A stretch of 64,000 nt of DNA. Origin: Vigna angularis (Eukaryota; Streptophyta; Magnoliopsida; Fabales; Fabaceae). Positions 11,664 through 24,341 of the stretch are shown here, piece after piece; position 1 is the stretch's first letter, and each line of letters starts with the position of its first letter. The notes beneath the pieces were generated by a model. The model was not told the origin of the DNA. It worked only from the letters and a program-made list of their open reading frames with translations, and did not search any database. Where the stretch lies: the NCBI RefSeq assembly GCF_016808095.1, contig NC_068971.1, positions 26,432,131 to 26,496,130 on the forward strand, read 5' to 3'. The position numbers and the translations under genes are program-made.

Positions 11664-12039
11664 TAATAATAATAGTATAATTAAGCATTGTTAACAATTG
11701 TGACGTTAGGGGATAGAATTTGTGCCTAAAGGAGGTTTTGATTGCTTTATTACTTATGGAATATCGAAGTACATATTTATTGTATTTTTCCCATTTTTGT
11801 TTTGCATATAAGAAAAGTGGTCCATAGTGGTTATTGACTTATTTGTTTGCGTATTCAGTTTAACTTTTCTGGTAATTAAGCTTTGCCCCTAAACCTATCT
11901 GTTTGGTTTTATATCTATTCGTTTTATATGTATTCTCTTAACAATATAATGAAATATATATATATATATATATATATGGAATTGTAATAATTGATGGTTT
12001 CAATTTCAGTTTCTTAAAATTTTTCTTGGAATATTATTA
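8331..12039. other. AT-rich intergenic sequence without recognised genes
   Basis: About 3.7 kb with no open frame over 75 codons that carries a motif. Low-complexity tracts include an AAT microsatellite (11621-11675) and a TA run (11949-11977). Nothing here could be assigned to a known element family by eye. Confidence 0.5.
11621..11675. repeat. AAT microsatellite
   Basis: About 18 interrupted ATA/AAT units ending in a TGATAATAATAATAG stretch. Confidence 0.9.
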
Positions 12040-13960
12040 AAGAAAATATAATCGAAGCAGTAAACAATTTTCGTAGTTGGAAAAAATGACCAAAAGGAAG
12101 TAATGCATCATTAATTACCCTCATACCTAAGATAGAAAATCCTCAAGAACTAAATTACTATAGGCCAATATCATTAGTTGGTATCATGTACAAAGTAATA
12201 TAAAAAATTCAATTAAACAGACTGATTAAAGTTATTAATAAGATTATAGATAAAAAAAACAATTTGCTTTTAGTAAGGCAAAGCGGGACCATAATAAAAG
12301 TAGATTTTGAAAATACACATGATTTAATAAATTGGGATTTTTTTTGCAAGTTTTTGTTCTAAATGATTAGGTGGATTAAGGATGGTCTAGAATCTATTCC
12401 AATATCCATATTGGTTAATGGAGTCCAATGAAAATTTACTCCAACACAAGGAGATTCACTAGTCCCATTTTTAATTTTTTACCGTGGTTAAAGGGTTACC
12501 AAAACTGAAATAAGCTAAAAAGGATAAGAAAAAATCAAATAGAAGTGAACATGTTACTATTTGTCGATGATACTTTATTTTTGTGTCAGGCTGGTTATTA
12601 ATAGAATTCTATGTTTTTTTTTGAATTAGCATCAAAACTAAAGGTTAATTTCTATTTATATCTAAGTCGGGAGAGATTGGAGTTGATCCTTATATAGATT
12701 TTGTCAAGCCCTCACGGATTTGCTTTTAGTATCACTCCAAAAGGCCTTCTATCAATGAAGATATCTTATGTGTATATAAACACATGTCCATCTCTTATTT
12801 TATCCGATGTGGATCTTTGTTTGTACCCAACAAAATGATAGTTCGTTCACATACATAGAAATGTCAGTTAAGGAGAATTATAGGAAATATAAGTTTTGGA
12901 ATGACATCATGCAAAAGATTAAAAAGAGACTTAATAAGTGGAGAGGAAAATATTTATTCTTTGCAAGCATAATCAAATTGATAAAATAAGTTATTACAAT
13001 TTTACCTTTATTCTTCCAATCTCTCTTTCAAATGCCTTTAAAAGGAATTAAATCAGAAGAATTCAGTGAGAGTTTATTTGTGGTTGTGGATAGAATGGTA
13101 GAAAAATTCAATGTGTAAGTTAGGAAAACTTATGTAAATCTAAGAAAGAGAATGAGTTAGGTGAGAGAGACTTAGAAGTGTTTAATAGATTTATTAGGTA
13201 AATGCAAATGGAGTCTATGCAAAGAAAAACACAATTTGTGAAGGATGTTTTGGAGTTAAAGTATGAATCTTAGATAAGCTTAAACAAAAATAATGAGAAT
13301 AAATATGAATCCTTGCGGTGGAGAGATCTTAAAAAAGCATGTGGGAAGGGAAAAAAGAGGGAATTGGTTTGATAATAATATTTCTTGGTGTAAGGAAAAT
13401 GAAATTATATTCAATTTTAGGAAGATAGTTGTCTTAACGAAGTCCTTCTACTAGAAAAGCATCCCCAAATGTACGCCAATTCTATCACTATGGAGGCTAA
13501 ATTAGGGGACGTTGGAAAATGGAATAAGGAACCTTGGGAATGGAAATTACAATGGCAAAGAGATTGGTTGGAATAAAAGAAAGTTCATGTATCTAACCTT
13601 TTGTATGAGTTTGGAGAGTGTACCTTAGATAAGGGTAAAGAAAATGAATTGGAGTGGAAGGATAGTGAGACTAATATATTTACAGTGAAATTAGCGTACA
13701 ACAAAACTAAAAATAGAATAAAACTGGGGGAAGACACTGATATTTTTGGACAATTTTGGAATATTAAAGCTTTGTCATCTGTTTTACACTTTGCATGTAA
13801 ACCATTTATTAAAAAAGTTGCAACTCGTGACAACTTGTCTAAGAGAATGATGAATGTGACAAGTCATGTGTGTGTTATGTGTGGGAGGGGTAAGGAATCA
13901 ATACATCTATTCTTTGATTGTATGGTAGTAGGAAACTTATGAAAGCTGTGTGATAAATAG
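12040..13960 (+). pseudogene. L1-type LINE (non-LTR retrotransposon) remnant
   Basis: Frames broken by many stops still show the reverse-transcriptase order of plant L1 LINEs on the plus strand: [12 protein letters not shown] and YYRPISLVG (about 12110-12180), then LLFVDDTLF (about 12555-12580, the catalytic FVDD motif). Farther on is the zf-RVT C-terminal region with WNIKALSSVLHFACK and CVMCGRGKESIHLFFDC (13755-13920). The 5' ORF1 and endonuclease are not seen, as expected of 5'-truncated LINE copies. No clear poly(A) tail or target duplication could be fixed, so the ends are approximate. The last open stretch is 13601-13942. Not functional. Confidence 0.8.
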
Positions 13961-14408
13961 GTTGGAATTGTTATGGCACACCAAAAAAATACCAAAAAAA
14001 CACTTCCAACAATTTGACTTGTTAGGGATAAACAATAAAGATAACAATTTGTAAATGTATGTGAATAATTATTGTATGTTCTATTTGGACATATAGGAAC
14101 AATATAATATATAGGAACAATGAGAAAGATATAATGAGCTGTTTAATTTAGCCCAAGTTAAGGCTTGAATTTAGATTATAAATAAAATACGAAAAGCAAA
14201 ATTTTCATACTCAGATTGATGCTTATGTTCTCGTATTTGCCTAAGATCCTTAAGCTTATAGTTTCCTAAGAATAGATAGGCAAAAATTCTTTTGAATATA
14301 TATGTACTAACTTTCCTTTAACACTATTTAGTTTAGAGTCTTTCTATTTTGTTGGAGTTGTGGATTTTAATAGTTAATTATACTAAAGTGAGACACACTT
14401 AAAGGTTT

Positions 14409-16133
14409 CGATTTTTGTATCAAACTAGACAAATTTTTCTGAGATATTACGAAAGTAGGCAAAAAATTTCGAAATACGAAAATAGAAAAATCATGGGAGC
14501 CCAAACAACTTTCAATGAAGAAGTCGTGCCTTCCTGCACGACTTTCTCCTAACATCATGGTCAAATGTGAAATCGTGCACCCAAAAACGACTTTAGGGCA
14601 TGGTAATCGATTACTAAGTGTTGTAATAGATTACCACGCCTTTTTTCATAAAAGAAATATAAGAAAAATTGAAGTCGTAGGGGGTTGACAACTTCAATAA
14701 AAGAAGTCGTGCACTCACACACATTTTTACTTTTTTTTTAATTTTTTTATTAATTAAAATAATTTATAATTTGTAAAAAAATGTTTTTAAATGTATTTAA
14801 AATAATTAAAATTATATCTAATTAATAATTAAAGTTTTTTAATATTATTAAATAAATAAATTTCATGATTTTAATTATTTTTGTAATTAAATTAAATTTC
14901 TTATAAAACGATTTTAATTAATAATTTATAAATATTATTATTGTAATTATGTAATTAAAAATAAAAAAAGTTATATTTCATTATAATTTTTTTTAATATA
15001 ATAATTTACTTAAACAAATATTTATTTTAAAAAAATTTATTATAATGAAATAAAATAAATTTATGCATGTAATTACAATAATTTTGGTTATAAATTATTT
15101 AATTGAAATCATTTTATAAAAGTTAATTTAATTACAAAATTAATGAAAACCATTAAGTTTATTTATTTAATAATATTAAAAAGCTTTAATTATTAATTAT
15201 ATATAATTCTAAATATTTTATATACATTTAAATACATTATTTAAAAATTATAAATCATTCTAATTAAAAAAAATTTAAAAAGTGAAATTGTGTGGGTGCA
15301 CGACTTTAATAGGAGAAGTAGTCAACTCCACAATTTTAATTATTTTGTTTTTCTATTAATTTAAATAGTTTATATTTAATATTTTTATTAATTTAAATAG
15401 CTTATATTTAATACTTTTATTAATTTAAATAGCTTATATTTAATATTTTATTAATTTAAATAGTTTATATTTAATATTTTTATTAATTTAAATAGTTTAC
15501 AATGAAAAATTGTTATTAATTAATTATAATTTGTTAAAAAATATACTATAATAACAAAAATTCAAAAAAATAAATTATAATGAAATATAATTTTTTTTAA
15601 AATTTTTAATTAGATAATTATAATAATTAGTTATAAATTATTTAATTGAAATTATTTTACAAGAAATTTAATTTAATTAGAAAAATAATTAAAATCATGA
15701 AATTTATTTATTTAATAATAGTAAAAAACTTTAATTATTAATTAGATATAATTTGAATTATTTTAAATACATTTAAAAACATTTTACACAAATTATAAAT
15801 GATTTTAATTAATAAAAAAATTAAAAATTAAAAAAAGTAAAGATGTGTGGGGGTGCACGACTGAAGTTGTCAACTCCCCCTACGACTTCAATTTTTTTAA
15901 TGAAAAAAGGCGTGGTAATCGATTACAACACCTAGTAATCGATTACCATGCCTTAAAATCGTTTTTGGGGTGCACGACTTCACCTTTGGCCACGGTGTCA
16001 GGGTGAAGTCGTGCAGGGGGCACGACTTCTTCATTAAAAGTTGTTTAGGCCTCTCACGACTTGCCTATTTTCGTATTTCGAAAATCTTTTGCCTACTTTC
16101 TCAGGCAAATTTGCCTAATTTGATACAAAAACA
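14409..16133. mobile_element. Foldback-type element with long imperfect inverted arms
   Basis: The left arm (from 14409) and right arm (to 16133) match in reverse complement over several hundred bases: a TTTTTGTATCAAA(C/T)TAG terminus, GAAGTCGTGC blocks, a paired GTAATCGATTAC motif (14601-14634 and 15914-15948) and a CGTAGGGGG block. An AT-rich interior also folds back: 14740-14990 is mirrored at 15010-15290 and again at 15545-15840, so the right-arm sequence is present twice. No open frame is present. Ends and target duplication are not certain. It could instead be a rearranged MULE-type non-autonomous element. Confidence 0.7.
15355..15513. repeat. 32-bp tandem repeat inside the foldback element
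   Basis: ATTAATTTAAATAG(T/C)TTATA plus a TTTAATA(T/C)TTTT tail is repeated five times at 15355, 15387, 15419, 15450 and 15482 (one unit is 31 bp). Confidence 0.9.
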
Positions 16134-17067
16134 TGAAGGTTTCAATATATAAATCTATGAAGTGTAACAATAACGGAAGTAAGAAAATCCAAATTATGTA
16201 TTATTTCAACAATAAAGGAAGCAAAATCTAGAATAGATATCCTTTTTAATTGTTTATTACAAGAGTGTGCTTATTTGTTATGTATATTTCTATCCCAAGT
16301 CTTTTCATGTGTAATCTTAGTGTTTGAACTTTAATTTTGAATTTTTTAAAAAGGTTGGAACACCCCAAATGTTCCCATTTAATGTATTTTTTATTGTTGA
16401 TAAAAAACAATTATCAAAATGGTCTTATTAATATATGTAAACTGATTTTATTAATTTTTTAAAAAAATTAAAATTTTCAATTAGTTATTAATATATATGA
16501 ATAGGTGTGAATCATATATGAATAGGTGTGAATCATATATAAATAATAATTTTTCATATTGCAATAATTTCTCATTCAATGAAAGAATAATCTATTAGTT
16601 GATTGGTGTAATTGTTTTCATAACCAATATAAAAAAATAATCAATTAACTCCAAATATTTTGTTGTTAAATTTTTTTTTATACATAGTTTTTAATGTTCT
16701 CTTGAAAAAAAAATGAGTTTCTTGCTATAATTGTTAATTTTATGTAATTAAGAAACATTTCAAGAATTTATAATATCTCTTGCTACATTTACTTAGAAGA
16801 AATGCATATGTGAAGGCTAAGTTTTGTAGTTTTGGTTATTTACTATTTGATTTTGAACACTTATCATATATAGGTGGCTTTTATCACATCTTGAAGGTAT
16901 TTTTGGTATTGTATGTTTTTTCATTTAGTTAGTAGCTATTAAGGGTTATTCAAGAGATTTTATTTTTTAATTTTTGGTGGTTATCTTGTGTGATTATATG
17001 TTTCATAAGTTTTATAATTTGATATTTTCGAGATAATGGAAATATTATTTCCAAGGTTGACTAAATT

Positions 17068-17123
<56 letters not shown>

Positions 17124-17221
17124 ATTATGCATGAATTTTATTTTTTCAATTTTTTTTAAGATTTGTTAATGGATAAAAAATGTTTAAAACTACAAAATCA
17201 CCACATCATATATATTATTAT
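16134..17221. other. AT-rich spacer with TA microsatellite
   Basis: No gene seen. It contains a short tandem of a GAATAGGTGTGAATCATATAT unit (about 16498-16540) and a pure TA run at 17070-17120, just before the copia element. Confidence 0.6.
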
Positions 17222-17452
17222 AGATAGAAAATGGTATTCAATGTCATAATTTGCATTGATAATGTATTTTTTAAATACAAGTAGTAATGTACAATCAAGA
17301 TCCTACAATTGTGGTAATACATTAGGATGTTGATGAATAATTATAGTAATTACCGTAATATTATATCATAAAAGAAAATTAATATTATAAATCACCAAAA
17401 CCAAGAGTCATAAATAATAGGATATTTGATAGAATATTTGATTCTGTCTAAC
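17222..17452 (-). repeat. Copia 3' LTR
   Basis: Aligns with 24024-24266 over its whole length, for example ATTTGCATTGATAATGTATT and AGTAGTAATGTACAATCAAG in both. The 5' copy has a short extra segment near 24120. Confidence 0.88.
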
Positions 17453-17556
17453 TCCCCTTCTCAAACTAGTGGAGACATGATCATGCCAAGTTTGTCTCTT
17501 AGCAAGTTGAATCTTATATGAGTGAGATGTTTAGTCAAATAGTCTGCATATCTATC

Positions 17557-20291
17557 TCAAATAATCTGCATATCTATGTCATCAGTAGTAAGAATATAGG
17601 TCATAATTACTTCATTTTGTAAGACTTGATCACGTATGTAATGTATATCTATCTCAATGTGTTTAGATTGTGCGTGCATGACTAGATTAGAAATAATTGA
17701 CTTGACACTTAGGTTATCACGCCACCAAATTGGTTTTCTGAGCATTTGTAATTTTAATTCTATCAGCAGAGATTTAATCCAAGCTACTTTAGCAGCAAGA
17801 TCAGTCAGGGCTCTATATTATGATTTTGTTCTTGATTGTGACACTACCTTTTGTTATCTTGAAGACTAGGAAACAAGATTTTCTCCAAGAAATACACATT
17901 GTCTTGTCATGGATTTTCTGTCATCAATACTAGTTGCTCAATCTGTATTAGAATACCCCATTATGTTAAGATCATTTGAAGGTTTTATGTGCAAAGATAG
18001 GTTATTGTGCCTGATATCTTCGTATTCTTTTTATTCCCTCCCAATGATCCATGGTAAGTATGCTTATATATTGGCTGAGCTTGTTGACCACAAAAGCATT
18101 TTCTGGCCTTGTGTTGGTCAATTATTGTAATGCATCTATGGCTTGTTTGTACAAAGTAGCATTGATCATTGGTTGCGCTTCTATAGTGAATTGTCTACTA
18201 GCCACCATTGGTGTTGGATAGGCAAAAACTATCTCCATGTTGAACTTCTTCAGAATATCTTTTATGTACTTAGTTTGCTTTAGGTACATTCCGTTGTCAC
18301 TCCTTTGTACTTCAATACCAAGAAAGTAGTGTATATATCATAAGTCTTTTAATAAGAAAGCAACATTCAGTTGATTGATGAATGTTTCTAAATACCGGTG
18401 GTTGCTTCTTGTTACAATAATGTCATCAACATAAATGAGGAGGTACGTGGTATGATTTGTACCTCTAAGAATAGATAAAGAAGAATCACTTTTGGTGTTA
18501 TGAAAAACCCAATTCAGAAGCGTGTCTCTTAGTTTATCAAACAAAGCCCTTGTTGCCTGCTTGAAACCATATATGGCCTTGGACAATCTACATATATAAT
18601 TTGGTTTTGTTGAGTCTATATAGCCTTCATGTTGATGCATAAAAATTGATTCCTTTAGATTTCCATTTAGGAAGACATTGTTTATGTCAAGTTGCCTAAC
18701 ATTCCAATTGAAATATACTGCAATGGCTAATATGATTCTGACAGAGCTAGACTTGACCACAAGACTGAAAGTTTCATCAAAGTTTATGCCTATTGTTTGC
18801 TGAAAGCCTCTTGCAACAAGTCTTTCTTTTCTTCTTTTGATTGGACCATCGGCTTTATACTTGGTTTTGAAGACCAATTTTGAGTCTATGATGTTTTCTT
18901 AACCCTTCAATGGTTTTAATGTCCAAGTTTGATTAGACACTAGAGCCTTGAATTCCACATCCATGACTTCTTTCCATTCTGGCTTGATTAAAGCTTCCTT
19001 GACATTTCCTGGTTCTTTGTCATCTTCATGAACCTTTGTCAATCCTATGTTTGGTTGCTTAGGCTTGTAAATTCCAGCTTTGCTTCTAGTCACCATCCAA
19101 TGGGTTCATTGCATTCAATTTCAGTTTGATTGTTGCTCTTTACTGACTCTACTGATGTTGAAACTTCTTCTTGAATTTCTCTTGATGTATCAGTAAAAGA
19201 TTCACTACGATATCCTTCATTTGTACCATTGTTGGCAAGACTATTACTTATGATTTCTTCCTGATGACTTGTAGTATTGTTGTCTGATTTAAGAGTATAT
19301 TTGATAGTGGCATCTATAGAGTAATTTGGAAGAAAAATTTACATAGGTTTAGTTAATTCTTTTAAAGAATTTCTTGTATCAATGAAACCTTCATGAAAGG
19401 GGAAGTGATTCTCATTGAAAATCATATGTCTTGAGATAAAAATTCTCCCAAGAGAGTTAATGCATTTATATCCTTTGTGTGAGTTACTGTAACCAAGAAA
19501 CAAACACGTAGTTGTATGAAATTTAAGTTTATTTTGATTATATGGTTTGACACAAGGATAACAAGCACAACCACCAAAAGGTTTCAAGTTTCCATAGTAA
19601 GGTTTTTTCTTGTAAATCAGGGAGTATGGACTTTTTTTTGGATTTATTGATGATAATAGTCTATTCATTAGATAAACAAAAATTGAGAAGGCTTCCCACC
19701 AGTAGTGTAGGGGAGTTTTGGCTTGTGCTCATAGGGTTGGGCTAAGTTCAGCAAGATGTTTGTGTTTTCTCTCAGCCCTACCATTTTGTTGAGAGGTGTA
19801 GGGACAAAACATTCCAAAAAAAGTTCCTAATTTTGAGGCAATCCTTTGGACAGGTTTAAATTAAATATAACATTTCATTAGCATGTGAGGAAAAGCTTTT
19901 GAAAAGCAACATATGCAATTTTCCAAATTGACAAGCTTCATAGAATGTGAATAAGTCACTAGATAATGTATTCACATTGCATTCCTTCAAGACCTTTTCC
20001 AAAACTTTATTGTTGGGATGTCCATGTTTCTATGCCAATTTTCTTTAAGAGACATGTAGACCTAAGAGTCTTTATTGTCACATAGTTGATACAAGCCATT
20101 TTTAAGTTTTCCTTTTAGAAGAGCCTTCCCTATTAGTTTGTCCTTCACAAAGCAACAGTTTTCATCAAACTCAACAAAAGAATATTGTTGTCAGTAGTCA
20201 ATTTTGAAGTACTTATCAAATTTTTTTGTGATTTTTGGAACATAAAGAACAACATGTAGATGAAGATTATTTAATTTGGTTGATCCTGAGG
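17557..20291 (-). pseudogene. Copia pol remnant (integrase, reverse transcriptase, RNase H)
   Basis: On the minus strand: GAG-pre-integrase sequence with LHLHVVLYVPKI (about 20270-20235), integrase-core remnants, then SPYSLIYKKKPYYGNLKPFG (19630-19570) and FLGYSNSHKGYKCI (19500-19455) from the integrase C-terminus. A linker with PEWKEVMDVEFKAL (about 18995-18950) precedes the RT, which has ARGFQQTIGINFDETFSLVV and the catalytic YVDDIIV (18445-18420). RNase H traces include the CDN-equivalent RDNLSVKSII and AQSKHIEIDIHYIRDQV (17690-17610). Several stops and frame changes lie between these blocks. It is in line with the gag remnant across the insert at 20292-22929. Confidence 0.88.
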
Positions 20292-22929
20292 TGATAGGCT
20301 GTCGTTGAAGCTATCAAATTAATACTACTTTTCAAGGCAACTTCAATATTACCAAGTAGTATTCAAGAAAGTAGATAGGGTTAAAGTAACCCTGAGTCGT
20401 CTCACAACGAATACGGAATTGCCTTTTAATATTTGAATCTTATGAATGCAATGCAATGTTCAAGAATAAAAATGATGTTTGGAGAAGGTTTAAAGAACAA
20501 ATAAGAAACTTAAAAACGATTATAATGAAATAGGCTAATTCCACTGCTTTTCCAAGATAGATTCATCATCCGTTATTCACAGATAATTGTTCAATTGATT
20601 ATTATTTAAGTTTCAAATTAATTAAAGTACATTCTTAATTAATTTGAGGGCGATCATGCACTTAACCAAAGTAAATTCTCAATCAAATGCAAAACTTTTC
20701 TAAATTATTCACAATGAATTCAACCAAAGTACATTCTCAATCAAATCCTATTGTGTTTAATCATGTCTATTCTTAAATCGCCTAACCAAATTAAAAACTA
20801 ATCAATCAAAGTAAATTCTCAATTGATTATAGTTGAAATTATTACTACCAATCAAAGTACATTCTCAATTGATAGTAAATACCAATTAATCATATGAAAG
20901 TTCCTAAATTAAATCAAAGTAGATTCTTAATTAAACCTAGAAACCCTAGAACTCATATAATCAATATGCATGTAAATTCAAACACATTATGATGCAAAAA
21001 TCTTTGCTTTTAATTTGATAGAGAGATGAAAGACATAGAGAGAGAACAACTTAAATCAATAATCAAAATAAACAATTGCATTAACTCAATCTGACCTCAA
21101 AATTCATAATGGAATTACAGCAGAATAGCCCTAGATGCTTAGTTCTCCGTGAATGGAGTTGAATACAAGATGAAAGAAAAGTGAGAGAAGTATTGAATGA
21201 ATGAATGAAGTGAAGTCCATTTTATGCCTCCCCTGAGTCTCTTTATATAGGGCTTGATTGGGCTTGGACTCTGAATATTCAGTTGACAGAATCTTTTATC
21301 TTATATCTTTTAAATAACTAAAAGATTTAGATAATTATAACATTATTTGGAAGATATTTTCTGTTGATATTTCCAAATTAAATTAATTCAACAACTGAAT
21401 TTTATCTTTTAACTTTTCTGACTTTCCAAAATTGCACAAATGCCCTGAAATTTCTTCTATCTGCACATTAGCCCCTTCAAAATTCTCCAAAATTGCACCA
21501 GAACCCCTGTTGACCAGCTTTGACTAAGGAGGAGACGCGGCCAATGAGGTGCTTCCACGTGTCCGCTTCCTTTCCACCCAAAATTAGGGTTCTGCAGATT
21601 GGGGGAATACTCTTTCTCCAACGCCTATTCTCTCTTCGCAATTTCGCCTCTTCTCCTCCGCGGCACTGCGAATCATGGAGGCATTTTCTGAGTGCAGGTT
21701 GTGCAAGGGAGATGGCTTTTCGCTGCTGATGGAGGCGCTGCGAAGAAGATGATGGTGGCTGTGGAGGTTGTTGTGCGACGACAACACTTGTTTGCACGTG
21801 ACGGAGGTCTTGCAGCGACGATGATGCTCGTTGATGGCGTCCATGGCGGAATCGCGATTTGCAATTATTGTGCGAGCGGAAGAGGTGGTAGTGGTTTGGC
21901 AGAAATAGGCGGATATGTTTGTGGTTTGTTGGGTTGTGTAGGTGGTCCGCGAGGATGGTGGTGTAGTAGTGCTCATGGAGGTCTCGCTTTGGTGTTGGCG
22001 GTGCGAAGAAGATAGATTGGCCGTGAGCGTGGGTGGCGCGATTATGGTTTCTCTTCTTGTAGGTGCTTGTGGTGGAGAATATATGGTGTGCGGCTTTGGT
22101 TTGGGGTTGGCTGCCGAGAAGCTCGCGAGGAAGAAGATGGTGGCCTGATGAGGAACTCGCGATGAAGGAAGAGGAGTGCGCGGCGGCTTCACGGCGACAT
22201 GGAGATGGAGGTTTCAGAGCGGAAGAAGTGGTAGTCACGGTGGAAGCACGAAAAGCGGTGGTGTTGTTTGGATCTGCGGCGTTGTGACGCAATGATGACC
22301 GACGGCGGTTGTGGATGGTGCGGCGATGGCTGACGGCGCCTAAGGTTGGATTTGGGAATTAGGGTTTGTGAGGGAGAAGATTATGCTCATGTGTTAGGGC
22401 TGAGGTGGCATGTTCTGATTGGTTCACTAGTGAGTGAAAGGATCAGTGATGTGACATCATCTCGGTGATTCAATCTGTTAATGGTGGACTGCCATGTGGC
22501 ATGATCTGGTGAAGTCTGACTAGTTAGTGGTACGAGGGGTATGGGTAGGAAAATTTAGGGGTGTAGGAGAAAAGGCTTAGCGTTTGGGCTTGGTTAAGAA
22601 AAAATGGGTGTATGGAGGGAAATTTAGGAGGTGCAAGGGTAAAAATTGTCTGTGTGGCCCATTTGTATATTATTTATCAAATAAAATATGATTTTGGGCC
22701 TTAAATTGCAATTTGGACCAATAAAGCTTATATTTCAGCTGCATCAACAAACATTAGAACATCCAAGAATAATTTATGCGCTAAAACACACTTTTTATGC
22801 CCCTTTTATTTCCAAACACAATGAATCCAATCATCACAAATCCTCTTTAAATCAACCATTTAAGCACAAATATCTCATCAAAAATTTGAATTTTAAAGCA
22901 TAAATGTGAGCATAGATATGCACTCATCA
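20292..22929. mobile_element. 2638-bp insert with TGAT..ATCA ends, probable solo LTR or LTR-derived element
   Basis: Begins TGATAGGCTGTCGTTGAAGC and ends ATGCACTCATCA. Removing it exactly restores the copia frame (a KIMVASGSTKLN reading across the joint), which fixes both borders. No 5-bp target duplication is visible: the left flank ends TGAGG and the right flank starts CAACC. The first 257 bp are present in inverted orientation at 39512-39765. The interior has AT-rich leader-like sequence with repeated AAAGTA(A/C)ATTCTCAAT motifs (20630-20940), then a GC-richer block (21500-22330). Long frames in that block (for example 21477-22292, minus) are Ala/Arg/Ser-rich without motifs. TG..CA termini suggest an LTR; the lack of a duplication leaves the class open. 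Confidence 0.65.
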
Positions 22930-23972
22930 CAACCATTATTTTCAGTCTTTCACCATTAAGAATTCTTACCATTATTTTCACCAAGTTCCTGAATTTTGTC
23001 ACTTTGGTGAGTCACATGGTTACTGGCTCCACTGTCAAAATATCATTCACAATCTTGACCTTGATAAGGTGAGCTATGAATGCACTATGTGTTCCTTGTT
23101 TTTCACTTTCAACATATTGAGTTTTCCTTGTATATGACTTATCAAATCGATAGTAACATTGTATAGCAGTGTGGTCAATCCTTTTGCATACCTGGAATAT
23201 TGATTTTGACATCCTACCTCCTCCTCTACCACCTCTCGTGCTTCTGAAATTAGAGTTTCTCCAATGACCTTGGGATCCAAATCGATTACCTTTGAACTCC
23301 TTCTTGGCAGTAAAATTTTGCAGAGGCATTCAGGTTAAGACTTCTGAAATTATTGAGTTGATCTAATATGCTTTCAAAGGTTAACAATTGAGTTTGCAAT
23401 TCAACCTAACTAATGTTAATATGGTCAGATAGTTTGACAACCATTAGATTATAATCAGAATCCAAACCATTTAGTGTTTGAATAACTAAATCAGAGTTAG
23501 AGATTGGTGAACCTACCAACTTTAACTTGTTAACAGGATTTTTCATCTTGCCAAGATATTTCTCCATCTTCATGTCTCCTTTATGTATGTTGTGAAATTC
23601 ATATTTCAGATAAATGATTTTGGATCTGGTGTGTGCATCAACAAGGCTTTGAGCTTCATCCCAAAGTTGTTTTGATGTTTCACAATGAAGCAATTGAGTT
23701 GCAATGTTAATTGACATAGAATTGATCAACCATCCTAGAATGGCATGATCCTGGGCTTGTCAATCCTCATAGCTAGGATTGACTTTTGTTGTCGTTTTCT
23801 CTTCAACAATAAATTGGTCTGGACATTCTATTGTCCTTATTATATAACCATTAAGTTTACATCCTTTAATCACTGGTAAGACTAGAGATTTCCATAGTGG
23901 ATAATTGTCTCTATCCAACTTGACAGAGATTGTAAAAGGTAGGTCCTTTTTCTGATTGGCAGCGGATGACAT
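22930..23972 (-). pseudogene. Copia gag and protease remnant
   Basis: ATG at 23972 starts a copia gag (DRDNYPLWKSLVLPVIKG). A TGA at about 23762-23760 replaces an expected codon before QAQDHAILGWLINSM, and a TAG near 23408-23406 interrupts INIS/VELQTQLLTF. The zinc knuckle near 23200 reads FQVCKRIDHTAIQC, with the first Cys replaced by Phe. The aspartic protease motif DSGASNHVT is in a shifted frame at 23036-23010. The frame then meets the insert at 22929. Clearly decayed. Confidence 0.87.
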
Positions 23973-24011
23973 GATGGTGTTGGTTATGGATCAAGAGTTG
24001 TTTACTTGAAA

Positions 24012-24023
24012 GCTCTGATACCA
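24012..24023 (-). other. Copia primer-binding site
   Basis: TGGTATCAGAGC on the minus strand, directly next to the 5' LTR; it is the typical plant copia PBS complementary to the 3' end of initiator methionine tRNA. Confidence 0.9.
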
Positions 24024-24266
24024 AGATAAAAAATGGTATTGAATGTTATAATTTGCATTGATAATGTATTGTTTAAATACAAGTAGTAATGTACAATCAA
24101 GATCCTATAATTATGAAAATACAGACAAATACTTTTCTAAATAGGATGTTGGTGAATAATTACAGTAATTACTATAATATTACACCATAAAATAATATTT
24201 ATGAATAACCAAAATGAAAAGTCATAAATGATAGGATATTTGAAAGAATATTTAATTCTATCTAAC
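24024..24266 (-). repeat. Copia 5' LTR
   Basis: Direct repeat of 17222-17452 (see that entry). It contains an extra stretch of about 15 bp near 24118-24138 relative to the 3' LTR. Confidence 0.88.
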
Positions 24267-24341
24267 TTACTATACCCCTTTGCACATGTTTTTTCTTATC
24301 TTTAAATTGAATTTATTTGGTACTCTTATATAATGTCTTGC

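Larger units (their letters stand above)
17222..24266 (-). mobile_element. Ty1/copia LTR retrotransposon, interrupted
   Basis: Minus-strand element with direct LTRs at 24024-24266 (5') and 17222-17452 (3'). A primer-binding site TGGTATCAGAGC (initiator Met-tRNA type) abuts the 5' LTR at 24023-24012, and a purine tract (GAGAAGGGGA) precedes the 3' LTR near 17462-17453. Gag (23972-23012), the protease motif DSGASNHVT (23036-23010), GAG-pre-integrase/integrase (20291-19339), RT (18877-18338) and RNase H (about 18330-17560) follow in copia order. A 2638-bp insert (20292-22929) splits protease from integrase. Without it the element is about 4.4 kb. Multiple stops and frameshifts make it inactive. 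No clean 5-bp duplication was found. Confidence 0.9.

Noticed and set aside
21477..22292. Minus-strand frame of 271 codons and overlapping frames
   Set aside because: Ala/Arg/Ser/His-rich composition from a GC-rich block in the inserted element, no domain, several overlapping frames equally open.
20292..22929. Helitron interpretation for the insert lacking a target duplication
   Set aside because: Neither orientation has a 5' TC start or a CTRR 3' end preceded by a hairpin; TGAT..ATCA ends fit an LTR better.
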